From Ophiothrix spiculata (Eukaryota > Echinodermata > Ophiuroidea > Amphilepidida > Ophiotrichidae), in the NCBI GenBank assembly GCA_000969725.1, contig JXSR01S022813.1: 29,209 nucleotides of DNA; one strand, 5' to 3'. Positions 1-10,762 of the stretch are shown here, in pieces (the stretch's first letter is position 1; every line of letters starts with the position of its first letter). A program made the position numbers and the translations under genes. The notes below the pieces were generated by a model. The model saw nothing but the letters and a program-made list of their open reading frames with translations, searched no databases and had not been told where the DNA came from.

Positions 1-140
1 GAATCACTAATTGTCTAAGGCCTCATTAAAAATTAATGTTGTTTCTCGTCCCCTCCCTCCTCATTTTTTTTTTTGGTGCCGTACCACTTTTTTTTTTGCA
101 AAAATACTGTTAAAATTGAGCTAAATCATTCAAATATCAA

Positions 141-460
141 GACCTGGGGGCTACTCAACTTTGGTTTTGGTATGTACGGCCCCGATATCTGAAACCCTAG
201 TCTAAGGAACGGAAGATTGACTCTGAAAAAGGGGTCTAGAGAACTGTAGGGAACGCCCCTTTCGAAATTTTGCTTTGGAAACTAAATTTGGGAACTAAAT
301 TTCGAAAAGTGAGGCTAGGGAACTGAACATTTTTGAAAATAGGGCTTGCGAATTTAAGGGTGTGCTTGAAATGGGGGTCTCAGTGAGCGGCAGACAGGGC
401 CTGTGAAAACTGAGGGGGTCTTGAGGGCGGCACATACCCGTATCACCTTTCTAGGTCAGG
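141..460. repeat. Dispersed G-rich repeat (CTACTCAACTTTGGTTTTGGT family)
   Basis: The block opens with GGGGGCTACTCAACTTTGG and continues with short near-repeats such as GGAACTAAATTT and GGGAACTGAA, then G-rich text. The start reappears on the opposite strand near 11495-11515, where the sequence reads ACCAAAACCAAAATTGAGTA. Similar degenerate text (CCCTAAACAGGTTTT) occurs near 13965-14050. Repetition inside the window shows it is a dispersed repeat. I cannot assign a class and see no coding potential. Confidence 0.5.
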
Positions 461-474
461 CCCCCCCCCCCCCC
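461..474 (+). repeat. Poly-C tract (C14)
   Basis: A run of 14 C lies at the edge of the G-rich repeat. Homopolymers of this kind vary in length between alleles and are prone to sequencing error. Confidence 0.85.
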
Positions 475-1009
475 GGGCCTCTGTCTCTTTCACATCGAGT
501 TAAAAAAAGACAGAAACTGAATGTGCGGTAAACCTGGATTATTCCCATTCAGGCTCTCCTCAACATTTAAACAAAACATGAGTCCCTCCCTCCTCACAAT
601 TTGAGAAACCTTCGGACGAGAAACAACTTATTTTCTTTTATGCGGCCTAACATGTCATTTTTTGGTTAACTGATTTTAATAACAAAGATATTCTCAGCAA
701 ACACAAGTTGTTACAAGTGGTTCTATTGGATAATTTTATCATGTGTTTGATCGTGAAGCAAATTGTAGATATTGTCTCATTCCTGCTCTAGACTCCAACG
801 CAGTTTCAGGAATTTCCAAACCTGCACGACTAACTTGAGAGAAATACTCGCGTTTTTTTCCAAAGTTACATCAAAGCAAAGTTAATAAAATGTATCAATT
901 TTATTTGGTTGGTAAACTAAAATTCATAAAATCTTTCTGAACATTCATTTGCTATCTAAGTAGTTTGTATAAATTAATATTTAAAAAATTAAATCTGACG
1001 AAGACTCAG

Positions 1010-1178
1010 TTTCACTCGTCTCTAAGGCCGCTCGCTGGTTTGCCAGCGAGCGAAAAAACTTAAATGAAGTGTCGGTCATAGAGTATGACTATTTGTCAAA
1101 ATTTTGGAAATGGGGATTTTGTTAATTAATTTGAGGAGATTGTCAGATGGAAAATAGTTGAATTAGACGAGTGAAAAG
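1010..1178. mobile_element. Small inverted-repeat element with a central GC hairpin
   Basis: TTTCACTCGTCT near 1010 is answered in reverse complement by AGACGAGTGAAA near 1167, giving 12-bp ends about 170 bp apart. Between them is the stable hairpin at 1029-1052. A related GAGTTTCACTCGCCT occurs near 19306, so the end motif is dispersed. I see no target-site duplication, so the boundaries and the MITE interpretation are tentative. Confidence 0.4.
1029..1052. repeat. Perfect GC-rich hairpin, 10-bp arms
   Basis: CGCTCGCTGG is separated by TTTG from CCAGCGAGCG, a perfect inverted repeat, followed by an A run. It stands out as a GC-rich island in AT-rich surroundings and is probably the core of the small element around it. 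Confidence 0.75.
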
Positions 1179-2413
1179 GGTATACCATTATTCTGAAGAT
1201 GAGAGTCGACCATGACACTCTAAACCGTCAATAGTAAGTGTTTACACCTTGGTTTTGTTATGATGAACTTTAATTAATGTGTAATATCAAACCTGATGAA
1301 CCTATTCAAGGAAATACAGGTTCTGTATACAGGCCTATAAAGTCTTAAGTACTGCTTGCAGGCTTGTTAAACTATTTATGCTATTAAAATTAAAGGTCAC
1401 TTCATCATGACCAGGTTGTGTGTGTCATACAAATGTACATGTATTTAGAGCAGCTTGTCTGATAACTAAAATTTTGGCAACATCACTGAAGAAAGTCTTT
1501 CAAAAACACGAGTACACTTGTAACATTATGCAGCTGTCAATCCAAATTTTATATTCAACTCAGGAGTTTAAATGAGCTATCCAATTGCTACAGTTTTGAA
1601 AAGCCATGAAGCACCCGAGGGACATGAGAGTGGAGTTTTTTTTTTATCTTTATGTACCAGTTAAGGTACTTTTATTATTTTTAACAAATTAAATTAACAA
1701 GGAAAATAAAGAGACTCACTTAAAATCACAGTAAGAATGATGTACTACAATAATACAATATAAAATTGTACTATTACCCACAAGAATATAAGCAATGTAA
1801 GTAAGTAAGCAGTCATGGATCAAGGAATTACAATAGGTGGAGCATGGCCCTGAACAAAAACAAATTATTTTCAAATTAGGGAACAAAATAAAAAAATGAA
1901 ATTAAATGCAAAGATAGTTTGTCTTGCCATTTGGCAATATAATACTCTGTTTGTCTGTTATCTTTCAAAAAATTAATAAAATGAGTGAAGTTTAGGAAAC
2001 TTATTTTGAAATTTTTCAAACACAAAAAAAGACAGAGTGGAGTTGACTGCCTGATGATTTTTTTTTACATCCAAAATTATACAAATAGCTAGATGTGTTT
2101 CATATTCCAATGTTCCATACCAAGGAAGGGACAACCTTAGGGACAATCTGGAGGCCGTGAATCGATTTCAATGGAGCCGTAAATACAATAAACTTCATTT
2201 TGCATTAGAGTCGAAAATAGTGTCATGGTCGTAACTTCCAAAAGTTGAAAAGATTTAATTGAAAAAATAAATAAATAAATATAGGGCCTACACCTTTACT
2301 TGAAACCTAGCTGAATAATATACAAACGTAGATGTATTTGATCAATAATATCTTCTTTTTTTCATTTAGAACATTGTAATTTATAACTTGGCAAATAAAA
2401 TTGCATCACTCAC

Positions 2414-2545
2414 CACTAAAATCTTCAGGTGCAGGTGAACCTAAGCAATGTGCTCCATTTTCAGAAGTTGATTCCACTTCATGTGTTGAGTCTTTGTCTG
2501 ATGAACTACTTAAGTTATGTGTGGATAATGTCTGGTTCAGAACTT
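2414..2545 (-). CDS. Internal coding exon, minus-strand gene (third exon seen)
   Basis: This 132-nt open exon is bounded on the minus strand by an acceptor ending TTTGCAG at 2546 and a donor G|GTGAGT whose GT is at 2413-2412. It begins with two bases completing a codon and ends with one base, so it is phase 1 on both sides and can be duplicated or skipped without shifting frame. It encodes 43 full codons starting VLNQTLSTHNLSSSS and is rich in Ser, Thr, Glu and Asp. The start closely resembles the exon at 3897-4037 (VLNITLSTHELCSS), so the two look like an old tandem exon duplication. Phase fits splicing from that exon, giving a Lys at the junction. I recognise no domain, signal peptide or membrane segment. 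Function is unknown. The gene probably continues below base 1. Confidence 0.6.
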
Positions 2546-3896
2546 CTGCAAATGTTCATCAATATAGATGTCTAATTATGTGGACATAAAAGCTATACTG
2601 GATATTGAACAGAACTTTATTTGTAGGCCTATTACATGTAGAAACAAAAAAGGTTTGTTATAAGAAATTGATTTTTGTACCATGTGACGATTCACAGGGT
2701 TTCTTTGCTCATTCGGAAAGACTTGTAAAAAATATACTTTTGTGATCACTTTTCTCTTTTCTTCACAATAGAATGGCTGCACTAAAGACTCCCAAAAAAG
2801 TACTGCCTCACCTCAAAAAATGGATCATGGACTCGCAAAAACAGTTTTAAGAAATGTTTTTAAAAATGAAAAAGTGCAAATTTTGGACTGCTTTGGCCGA
2901 AAATTCGAAAAAAAAAAAGACAATTTGGTTTTGGTCTCAAATTGAAGCTTTTGAAAAGATCTGTGCATTAAAGGAGCATGGTCTGATTGCTTCAACTTTT
3001 TTTCAAACTTTTTGAGATGTTGGTACCAAAATATTGCTCATATTTTTCTTATACCATGTGAAATTTCACAACAGAACTCTGTTCCATTTTTGAGATATAA
3101 ATGTGTCTAATTGTGGTAACCATTATTACACATTAATGTACTATAGCCATCTCTGAAATACAACATTGCCCATAAAAATCAAAACGGTTTGACCGGTTTA
3201 GCTGAAATTTAAAATTTGAACTTCTTTCAAGTTTCAGGGTCATCTTTCATTTAACATGACACTGAAAATTAAATTTTAAAAAATCAGACCAAGCTCCTTT
3301 AAACCAAAATAATAAATATGTGGATATGGGTCAGTGTGTTAATTTAAAATAAATCTTAAAAACATAAATTTTGACTGTTAAGATTATAGCATATTATTAT
3401 AACCCAGTGTTTTAAAGTATTGCTTACAAAAGCTTTTACGTAGTTTTAAAAATAGGAAAAAGAAGGAAAACAGCCATACATTGTATTGTACTCTCTCCAG
3501 ACAAAGTAGAAAAACCAAAAGAAAATTTAAGGCCATATTTTTACCATCCCTAGACCTGTCATCCTTGAATCAAGGCTAATGAGGGTATGTGAGCAGTGGG
3601 AAAGAACTTTATTTTTTTTGTGAATCAGCCTACGAGTCACACAGTTGTATCACATGAGTCACATTTTCAACAAGGCACTGCACCTTGCACAGAGAGCTTG
3701 AGTTTTGCATCGTAGTTTGGTAGTGCATAATTAGGTTTCTTATGCAAAATATATTTTTGTCCTCTGAGTTTACATCATGTACATTTTTGTAACTCTTTAA
3801 AAATGCATTTGAATAAAGTGATGTCAAAAATGTGCTTTTACAATGTATGCAGTGCCATAGGGATGCCATTATCAAGTAATGTACGGTACAACTTAC
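2546..3896 (-). other. Intron between the two related exons
   Basis: This 1.35-kb intron begins with GTAAGT and ends with TTTGCAG on the minus strand. It holds the TTAA-flanked MITE at 2972-3298. The rest is AT-rich with no open frame I would believe. Confidence 0.55.
2972..3298. mobile_element. MITE with TTAA target duplication, TIR AGGAGCWTGGTCTGATT
   Basis: The left end reads AGGAGCATGGTCTGATT and the reverse complement of the right end AGGAGCTTGGTCTGATT, 16 of 17 identical. TTAA abuts both ends (2968-2971 and 3299-3302), as piggyBac-type transposases leave on insertion. The 327-bp interior is AT-rich and non-coding, so this is a non-autonomous element depending on a transposase made elsewhere. 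Superfamily assignment rests on the TTAA target and TIR layout only. It sits in an intron of the minus-strand gene. Confidence 0.75.
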
Positions 3897-4037
3897 TCAT
3901 GCTGGACTTTTCAATCAACTTCAATGGAATTCCACTTCCGAAACTTTCTGTTGATGAGTCACCTATTTCACGTGTTGACAGAGATGATTTTGATGAACAT
4001 AATTCATGGGTTGACAATGTTATATTCAAAACCGCAC
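3897..4037 (-). CDS. Internal coding exon, minus-strand gene (second exon seen)
   Basis: This 141-nt exon has an acceptor ending CTTATAG (AG at 4039-4038) and a strong donor ATGA|GTAAGT (GT at 3896-3895). Both boundaries are phase 1. The two first bases join the single G left by the upstream exon to make Gly. It encodes 46 full codons beginning AVLNITLSTHELCSSKSS and ending LIEKSSM, Ser-rich and polar, with no hydrophobic segment long enough for a membrane. The N-terminal dozen residues match those of the exon at 2414-2545, and both keep a downstream ST-x-E pattern. The family is unrecognised. The start of the open frame further upstream is intronic and is not used here because the splice acceptor and phase fit the gene model better. 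Confidence 0.65.
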
Positions 4038-4744
4038 CTATAAGTAACAAATAAAACAAAATTTGTAACAAAGTGCAGGTATCAAATGCAATTTTGATCT
4101 GTCTGAATCACATTGTCATTGATATGAGAGATTTGGATTCAATTGAAAATGTACATAAATAACACATGATTGTTTAAAAGCAATAAGGTTGTTTATGATG
4201 CATAATTTATATGTCATGGAGCTTAAATAAATTGTTGACTAATTTTAACAATTCTGTTAGAAAAATCAAACATGCAAGAGCAACAACTTCATTAGGGCTA
4301 GTGAAAGTACAAAATATGCCCGTTATGATGATTCCAAATTAAATCCTTACAATTTAGGGTCTTCTCTTTCAAATCAAAATAAAATAATAAGTGTAAAATT
4401 AATTGGAAATTTTTCTCTTTTGTCCTAGTTGGTGTGGAATTGACCTATACTTATTCCCGTAATGTGTGAATGTACTTATTTCTACAATATTGGAATGATT
4501 TTTACTGGATTAATGACATGAAATTGCGGTCCATGTGAGTAACAGCCTGATATTGAACCAAATTCACAATTATTTTGACTTATACTATCCAAAAAGACGA
4601 AAGAAAACTTTCTTGTGTTTTGCAATGTCCACCCAGTTTTGTGCCGGAAGCTGTCGGGTATACAGCTCCAATGATTTTTCCCATTGCTGGCGGGGATTTA
4701 TAAAATACGTTTGAGAATGTAGGGTTTGGAGGACATTTCACGAT

Positions 4745-5048
4745 TTCGCGAAGTGATTCATTCGTTGTTGAAAGTCAAAAAATATACCATTTTGATCACG
4801 AATATCAACCGGTTGTAATGATGTAAGACACTTTTACGGAGACGTCCTATGTCATCAAAGGATTGCAAAAGTATTGGGAGATTTCCGTCCGGGCGGTGGT
4901 CTGGGGTTTTGACGGACTGCTGTGTACGTGTACAAGAGGTGGTTTCCAAAAAGTGTCCATCATAAATTGATCAATGGATCTATCTCCTTTAAAATAGTTG
5001 TTTACTTTTTGCCTAAAAGTGAGTGAATCACTTCGCGAAATGCAATTT
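4745..5048. mobile_element. Imperfect foldback element with roughly 105-bp arms
   Basis: TTTCGCGAAGTGATTCA near 4745 returns as its reverse complement TGAATCACTTCGCGAAA near 5024-5040. Complementarity continues inward with interruptions: for example AATGATGTAAGACACTTTT on the left against an AATTTATGATGGACACTTTT-like sequence on the right. The centre around 4850-4930 is GC-richer and unpaired. This is the shape of an old foldback or long-TIR MITE. No clear target duplication is visible, so the outer ends are uncertain. Confidence 0.5.
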
Positions 5049-6993
5049 TGTTGCAAGGCGCTATACCGCAGAACAGGGCTTAAATTGAATTTGCACGACG
5101 ACCTCTGGTCCATTTTCACACGGAGCTGCTCATTTATGAAAACATACGAACATTCAATCAACTGTACTTGTTTTATAATAGAAAACTAAAAAGAATCCCC
5201 CTTTATATTAAAAAAACTCCATATTTTTCAAGTACATTTTTAATTATTTTTAACATTATTGAACCCATTTTTGAGGAGTCTAAAGTTAAGGTACTTGAAC
5301 ATAAATTTTCAAATGCGTTTTTCTCAATTCGGACCTGCTGTACTAAAAAGAGCATAAAATTTGAATGGTACAATGTACATTGTATCAGACTAAAATTTTC
5401 AGGGTTTATTAACAACAATACACAAATTATGCTGTAAAAAGTGGTATAAAGCACTTTTATATGCATGTTAATTACATTTTAATTAATGTCGTAATTAATG
5501 CAAAATAATTATTATTGAAGTTACTGAACGATGTTATATAGTTCATCCATTTGGAACCCTGTATTACCAAACTAGTCACCATTTGCAAGTTTATATCAAC
5601 TGAATATGATTAAAAACTGTTAGGAAACAAAAAACATACTTTCAACATGGTAATTCCTTTAATAAGGTAAGTGTCGGCAGATGCTAGCGATTTAAACAAT
5701 TTTGATATCGAATCAATTAACTCCAATATTTAGCTAAAACCATGTACAGTATAAATGCATCCTCAAAATGCTTCTTTTTTTTTAATAAACAAGTGATATT
5801 TCACACTGAAAAGCACAATAAATATGGCTTGGATCAATTATATCTATATTGGGATTTGTATGAGCATCTCTACAACATAAAATTATATTATCGATCAACA
5901 ATATTTTCCTGCTTAAAAAAGGTACATTATACGATCAATAAACAAATTTTAAGACAACAAGGTATAGTATATTTATTAAAGTTAATATGGAGAAATTTGT
6001 ATTTGTTACATTTTTATCTTTAAAATGAGTTATTAATGGCCTTTATATGACAAGGGACTGCAATGATACAACAATTCACTGTACCCCACCACCTGCTCCG
6101 CCACCCCTGATTTTCCAGATGTAAAGTGCTGTAATTTTTTTTATTTTAATTTGCATTTCAATGAAAATTAGCCCAACTATAGCCTGATGTTTTAGCTTTA
6201 AAATGAGGTATGAACCAGCTCAATAGGTCAAGGGGTTTTGGAGTTAGAGTATTTTATTCATGGCGCTGTCTGAAAAATGTTAACACCGCCACCTTTTTTG
6301 GGTGCCCACCTTATGACATGCGACCAAATACAAAAATGTCTTTTGCTCACATTTACTAAGTAACCTGTCATACAAAAGACTAGAAGTCTATATCAGGTAT
6401 ACTTTTCACGCAGCGGCACCCTGAAGTTGGTTGTTTCTGGGCCCATTTTAATATGGACCCATGTTTGGAGGCCTATAAAATCAAAAGGGCTCAATTTTTT
6501 CTGTTGTTTTTGGTTTTCTTGTAACCACTGGTGAACAGATAATACAAATTGGGTAACATTTTGTTTACAATGTAGGAGTGATGGTAGTCCCAACCTGTGA
6601 CTCTCTCAATAGAGTCACATGTAAGTCAATTGAAATCGTACGTACATGAACAAGTAAAAGTTGTTTCATCAAATTTTGGTAAATATAATTTACATGCATG
6701 CCCCAAACATTCACTGAAATGATCCAGAATGACTTTGGAATATATTGTTGTGAGTATTTAAAAATGCCAGAGTAATTTTTAAACCAACTTTTGGCAACTT
6801 TTTTGTCAAAGCACATGGTAGCCGCCATCTTGGATTTTGACCAACTTTGATCAAAAAAATGCATTTTAACTCAACTGAAGCTGATATTGGCCTGTTATAT
6901 GTTGTTAAATACTAATGAGAATATACTGGCATACCTTTTGAAAATTTATATGCTCTCTGAAAGAAGATATTGACTTATGAAATTTGTCTATAG

Positions 6994-7714
6994 ATGGGTG
7001 TTATCATTTATTAGGGGTCCAAAAGTGTGACAAAGGGTGAAAATTTCACAGTGATTTAAAAGTCATTTGAAGTGTGTTTTTAGATAAACCATTCTCTAGA
7101 CTATAAATGTAAAAAAATCAATAGTTTTAAATTTGATGGGCAAATATAGAAATCTCACCGATTTAAACATTAGTCCAGCATGAAAAATGACCGACATAAC
7201 TGGGACACCAAAGTCATATTTGATGTCCATTTTAAAAACTGTAGGATAACTTGAAATGACATAAAATACAATTTTGAATGTGATTTAGTATTCTTTTAAA
7301 TGACAAATAAGCAAAAAGTAGGGAAAATTTCTACAATTCAAAAAATGGCATTTTTAACTTTTTCAACACTGCAAGATTGAACTTAACTTCTTTAAAACTT
7401 CAATTTTTGTTATATTTAGCATGTTTTTAATCATAAAAAACATTATTTGCAGTGATAATTTAATATCAGAATCTCCAGTTTGACAACACATATGTTGGTG
7501 AGGCTCTAGGAATGACCGACATAACTCTATCCAAATGGCGGGACACCAAAATTTAAAAATCTCATAAAAAAATTACTAGTGTTCAGAAGACATGGTATCA
7601 TGTCTCTGAGTTAGGCTCTTGATTCTACATTTTATGAGACATAAGGAATAAAAATAGGGACAACTATTGTATAATTATGAGTAACTCCATTGGACCCCTA
7701 ATAAATAACACCCC
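6994..7714. mobile_element. 0.72-kb non-autonomous DNA element, TATA/TA flanks
   Basis: The left end contains GGGTGTTATC then ATTTATTAGGGGTCCAA. The right end in reverse complement reads GGGGTGTTATT then TATTAGGGGTCCAA, an approximately 25-bp imperfect TIR. TATA stands immediately outside both ends (6990-6993 and 7715-7718), compatible with a TA or TATA target duplication. The interior has no coding frame but repeats AATGACCGACATAACT directly at 7186-7201 and 7511-7526, each followed by a GGGACACCAAA sequence. A Tc1/mariner-like relationship is possible from the TA flank but not demonstrated. Confidence 0.6.
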
Positions 7715-8331
7715 TATAGAGAAGGTCAATGGACATGTGAGTCACCTTCTTGTGAGCTCGGAAGGTGATGCAGGCACTAGAGTGATGGGACCAATCTGGG
7801 ATAAAGCCGTCTGACGGTGCCAGGGAGCTAGTTTGGACCCCCAGCTAATATTCAAATTGAACTCCAGATCTTAGTGTTTTGATAAAATTTCAATTCACCA
7901 CTGGCCAAATAAGGGCTACAAGCAATTTGATTGTCATAATCAATGTATTTCCAAAGATAGACCATCTCAAAGATGTCGTGCCGTGAAGCAATTTTGGCAA
8001 AATCAAAGGCAAATTTACCACATCTTCAAAGGGCCATAAAATCAGAACGAACTAAAATATGACTTTTTTTCTGGCCAAATTTATTTGTTTGACCACAAAA
8101 TGAATCCCTGACATCAATTAGAGCAAAATCTGAGAGATCAAGGCAACCCATGCAGGTGAAACCAGCCAGACTCCCACCACAGTTTTAATCCAGAGATCTG
8201 AATATAATGTCCGTATTTACTGTATTAATAAATTTTTAAATAATGTTATTTTTACTTCCCAAATGGCCTTTAGAATTTAATTAATCTTATTTAAAAAATG
8301 CCCTAAAATTGCTATAACAATGAATGCAAGC

Positions 8332-8689
8332 ATGGCGATTCCATTGTTGCGGACGTGACACTTTTTGGACTTTGAGAGGCTGCCATTCAGCCATAAGACC
8401 AAGAAGCTTGATCTAAATATGTTCAATCAATGTGTCCTGGTATGTAGTTCACACAATCAGAAGTCACTTCAGCTACTCAACTATTTTCACCTTTAAAAAG
8501 TCCAAAAACATGCGTTTGAAGTTTTGAAGAGGAAAACAGTTAACCAGCTGATGTGTCTTCTGATTGTGAAAACTACATATCAGAGCACATTGATAGGAAA
8601 TGTTTAGATCAAGCTTTTTAGTTTCAGGGCTGAATGGCAGCCTCTCGAAGCCCAAAAAGTGTCACGTCCGCAACAATGGAATCGCCATC
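8332..8689. mobile_element. 358-bp near-perfect palindrome (foldback element)
   Basis: The outer 37 bases on the left, starting ATGGCGATTCCATTGTTGCG, are identical to the reverse complement of the right end. Pairing continues almost to the centre near 8510 at roughly 85% identity by eye, with practically no spacer (ACATG/CGTTTG at the axis). A transcript through it would form a hairpin with arms of about 175 bp. No target duplication is obvious, although CTATA occurs both just left (about 8312) and right (about 8690). It is non-coding: the open frames over it are by-products of the symmetry. Confidence 0.8.
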
Positions 8690-9114
8690 TATAAGGTAAG
8701 TTACATATACATGTACATGGGCGTATTGGCTTGCGTGTCTAAATTTGTTGCACGTAAGTCCATGCGTGAAAGTGACGCGGCTATAAATTACGCAGAAAAC
8801 CCCGTAAACGTAGTCTTTCAAAACCCATAAATAGTCTTTTCTTCTTCTAGATTACAAGTTCAACACCCGTTTCTTCTTCAAACTTCTAGTTTATAAACTT
8901 GTTCAACACCCTTTTCATATTAAACCCGTAAACAGTCTTTTCAAAAGAATCATAATTTATAGGTTTTTCTCAAGATGGTTGAAACTTTTTCAAATAATGA
9001 AAGGGTTTCAACATGCTTAAATTTACTTACAGCAAACGAAGTTTGTTGACTAGATATATATCTCGGACAAAAATATCAAATTGTATTGTTGTCATAAAAT
9101 TCAAATATTCTTAC

Positions 9115-9598
9115 CTGCTTGTTGCAATGCCACTGGTGTTGAACCTGATGTCACTGATTTTGATGCCATAGCTGCAGGCGCAGAGTCATGTTCATGTTCA
9201 CTAATATTAAGTGGACTACCACTACTAATCGGGCTCGGTACGACAATGTCGACATGATGATGGTTCTCCTTCAACCTGTCCTCATTGGAATTGTCTTCAA
9301 CATTAACATCATTCAACCACATTGACACACTTTCATTCAATTTGTGTTTCAATTTTGCATTATTTTGGGTAGCGGTAATGTCAGTATCAATTCCAGTAGA
9401 TTCATCAGTGGTAGTGGTGGCATGTTCAGCTTGGTCCTTGTCTAGCGACACTGATAGTTTTAAACTCCAGGCCAATGAAGCAGTAGATCCAGAGTCTGAC
9501 ATGTCTTTAGTTTCAAAGCTCAAGCCTGAAGTGAAAGCAAGGCTTTCCTCTGGGCCATGTCCATGAGGGAGCCTCAAGTTCGGAGGTTCGTTATCCAT
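9115..9598 (-). CDS. First coding exon, minus-strand gene (Ser/Thr-rich acidic protein)
   Basis: An ATG at 9598 in good context (A at -3, G at +4) opens 161 codons plus one base, ending at a strong donor CAG|GTAAGAAT with GT at 9114-9113. The phase-1 end matches the phase-1 start of exon 3897-4037. The peptide begins MDNEPPNLRLPHGHGPEE. It has a Thr-rich TTTTDEST patch near residue 62, a short basic KLKHKL stretch near residue 80, an acidic VEDNSNEDRLKENHHH segment near residue 100, and Ser/Pro-rich text to the end. There is no signal peptide or transmembrane helix, and low complexity suggests a largely disordered cytoplasmic or nuclear N-terminus. The opposite-strand open frame here is a shadow. 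I do not recognise the family. Codon-like composition, Kozak context and donor together support a real exon. Confidence 0.7.
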
Positions 9599-10510
9599 AG
9601 TTTTACAATCACAAAGACAGTCAAATTATTATTCAATGTCTAATAATGATCATGATTACCAAATGCCCTGGACATCATCATTCATCATGTTCATGACATG
9701 CATGCGTGGACATGATTAACGTACATGTTCATTGATGTTCGGTGACGGTGCTAAATACAATGACAATGTCAATGCAATGAATAATATTATAGAAATGTTC
9801 TATGACTATGTCACTACTGCAACAATCAATGACCATGGCATGATGACAGCCTACTCCTAACAATGAGTTTTCCTCTCTGTGGTAGCGCGGACATTGGTTC
9901 CGATGTAATGATATTGATAGCCTAGACTAGAGTCTAGCCTATGTCTATGAAGGCTATGCCTATGGCCACGTTTCTAGCCTTTGCATACTTACAGTTACAT
10001 TACACGCCTTTAAATCATTGGCATTGATCCAATACAAGATATACATTGTCATTGTCATAAATTGATTGGTTGCACTGGTTGAATGTCAGGACGTGTACAT
10101 GAGTAATAATGTCATGAATGTATACGTACGTACTGTTACAGCATGGAGGGTTACAGTGTTAGTGTTACGGTAGACGTGAAGCTTACACCAGGAGCTTACA
10201 TCACCATGATCACACAAGTCATCACCAGACAGAAACGTTCTAATTCCTGAAGAGGGAATGTAAAATTTCATACGCGTTCTTTTATATAGAATATTGTCCT
10301 TTGAAAATGATACAAGTTCATGCAGAAACGATAACTCCTGACAACGGCCGGTCGGTCTATGATTCAAATTTCGATCGATGTAAAATGAACTTTTCCCATT
10401 TAAGGTGTACGCATGTGCGACTTTATAATATCGTAATTTGTCGCGGCGTTTTTACTTAGTCTACAAATAGATAGACTAAATTTACAGGCGTTAAAATATT
10501 GAAGAAATAA
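9599..10510 (-). promoter_or_regulatory. Upstream region of the minus-strand gene
   Basis: This region presumably holds the 5' UTR and promoter of the gene starting at 9598. No TATA box at a convincing distance is visible. The first 250 bp are unusually rich in ATGA/CATG words (GACATGCATGC, GTTCATGACATG, ATGATCATGAT), a simple-sequence bias rather than a recognised motif. From 9880 to 10370 the sequence is of more balanced composition. An upstream non-coding exon could lie here but I see no clear donor. Confidence 0.35.
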
Positions 10511-10586
10511 TATTTTATTTTATTTTATTTTATTTTATTTTATTTTATTTTATTTTATTTTATTTTTATTTTTATTTTTATTTTTA

Positions 10587-10617
<31 letters not shown>

Positions 10618-10621
10618 TATT
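10511..10621. repeat. Microsatellite, (TTTTA)n passing into (TTTTTA)n
   Basis: About 50 bp of pentanucleotide TTTTA repeats switch near 10561 to about 50 bp of hexanucleotide TTTTTA repeats before decaying at 10621. The sharp change of period within one array is visible directly. Confidence 0.95.
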
Positions 10622-10762
10622 CTAATTATTGTGTGAACAATGTTTGAAATTTCAAAAAATTTAACTTCTGCGCTAAAGACCCTCAAACATCTGTGTCCAC
10701 TTGCAGCCTTAAAATGCTAACTCAGTTCAGTCTCGAAAATGTTACGTTTAATTACTGTAAAT

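Larger units (their letters stand above)
1..2413. other. Presumed intron/flank of the minus-strand gene, repeat-rich
   Basis: I find no convincing exon here. If the minus-strand gene continues past its exon at 2414-2545, this stretch is its next intron. It holds a dispersed G-rich repeat (about 141-460), a C14 run, a small inverted-repeat element (1010-1178), and otherwise AT-rich sequence with scattered poly-A and poly-T tracts. A search for a third copy of the LSTH-bearing exon in this interval was negative by eye. Confidence 0.5.
4038..9114 (-). other. Large first intron of the minus-strand gene
   Basis: This is about 5.1 kb between the donor CAG|GTAAGA at 9114 and the acceptor at 4038. 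It contains three inverted-repeat structures, described separately at 4745-5048, 6994-7714 and 8332-8689. Sub-stretches 5170-6990 and 7720-8330 are AT-rich with only noise-level open frames. A 16-bp perfect palindrome lies at 5369-5384 and a 9-bp-arm hairpin (TGTGACTCT/AGAGTCACA) near 6596-6619. Additional exons cannot be excluded without transcripts. Confidence 0.5.

Noticed and set aside
4847-5161. 104-codon minus-strand open frame
   Set aside because: It overlaps the foldback element at 4745-5048 and has no splice or start evidence.
9285-9566. 93-codon plus-strand open frame
   Set aside because: It is the antisense shadow of the minus-strand exon 9115-9598, which has a better start context, donor and phase agreement.
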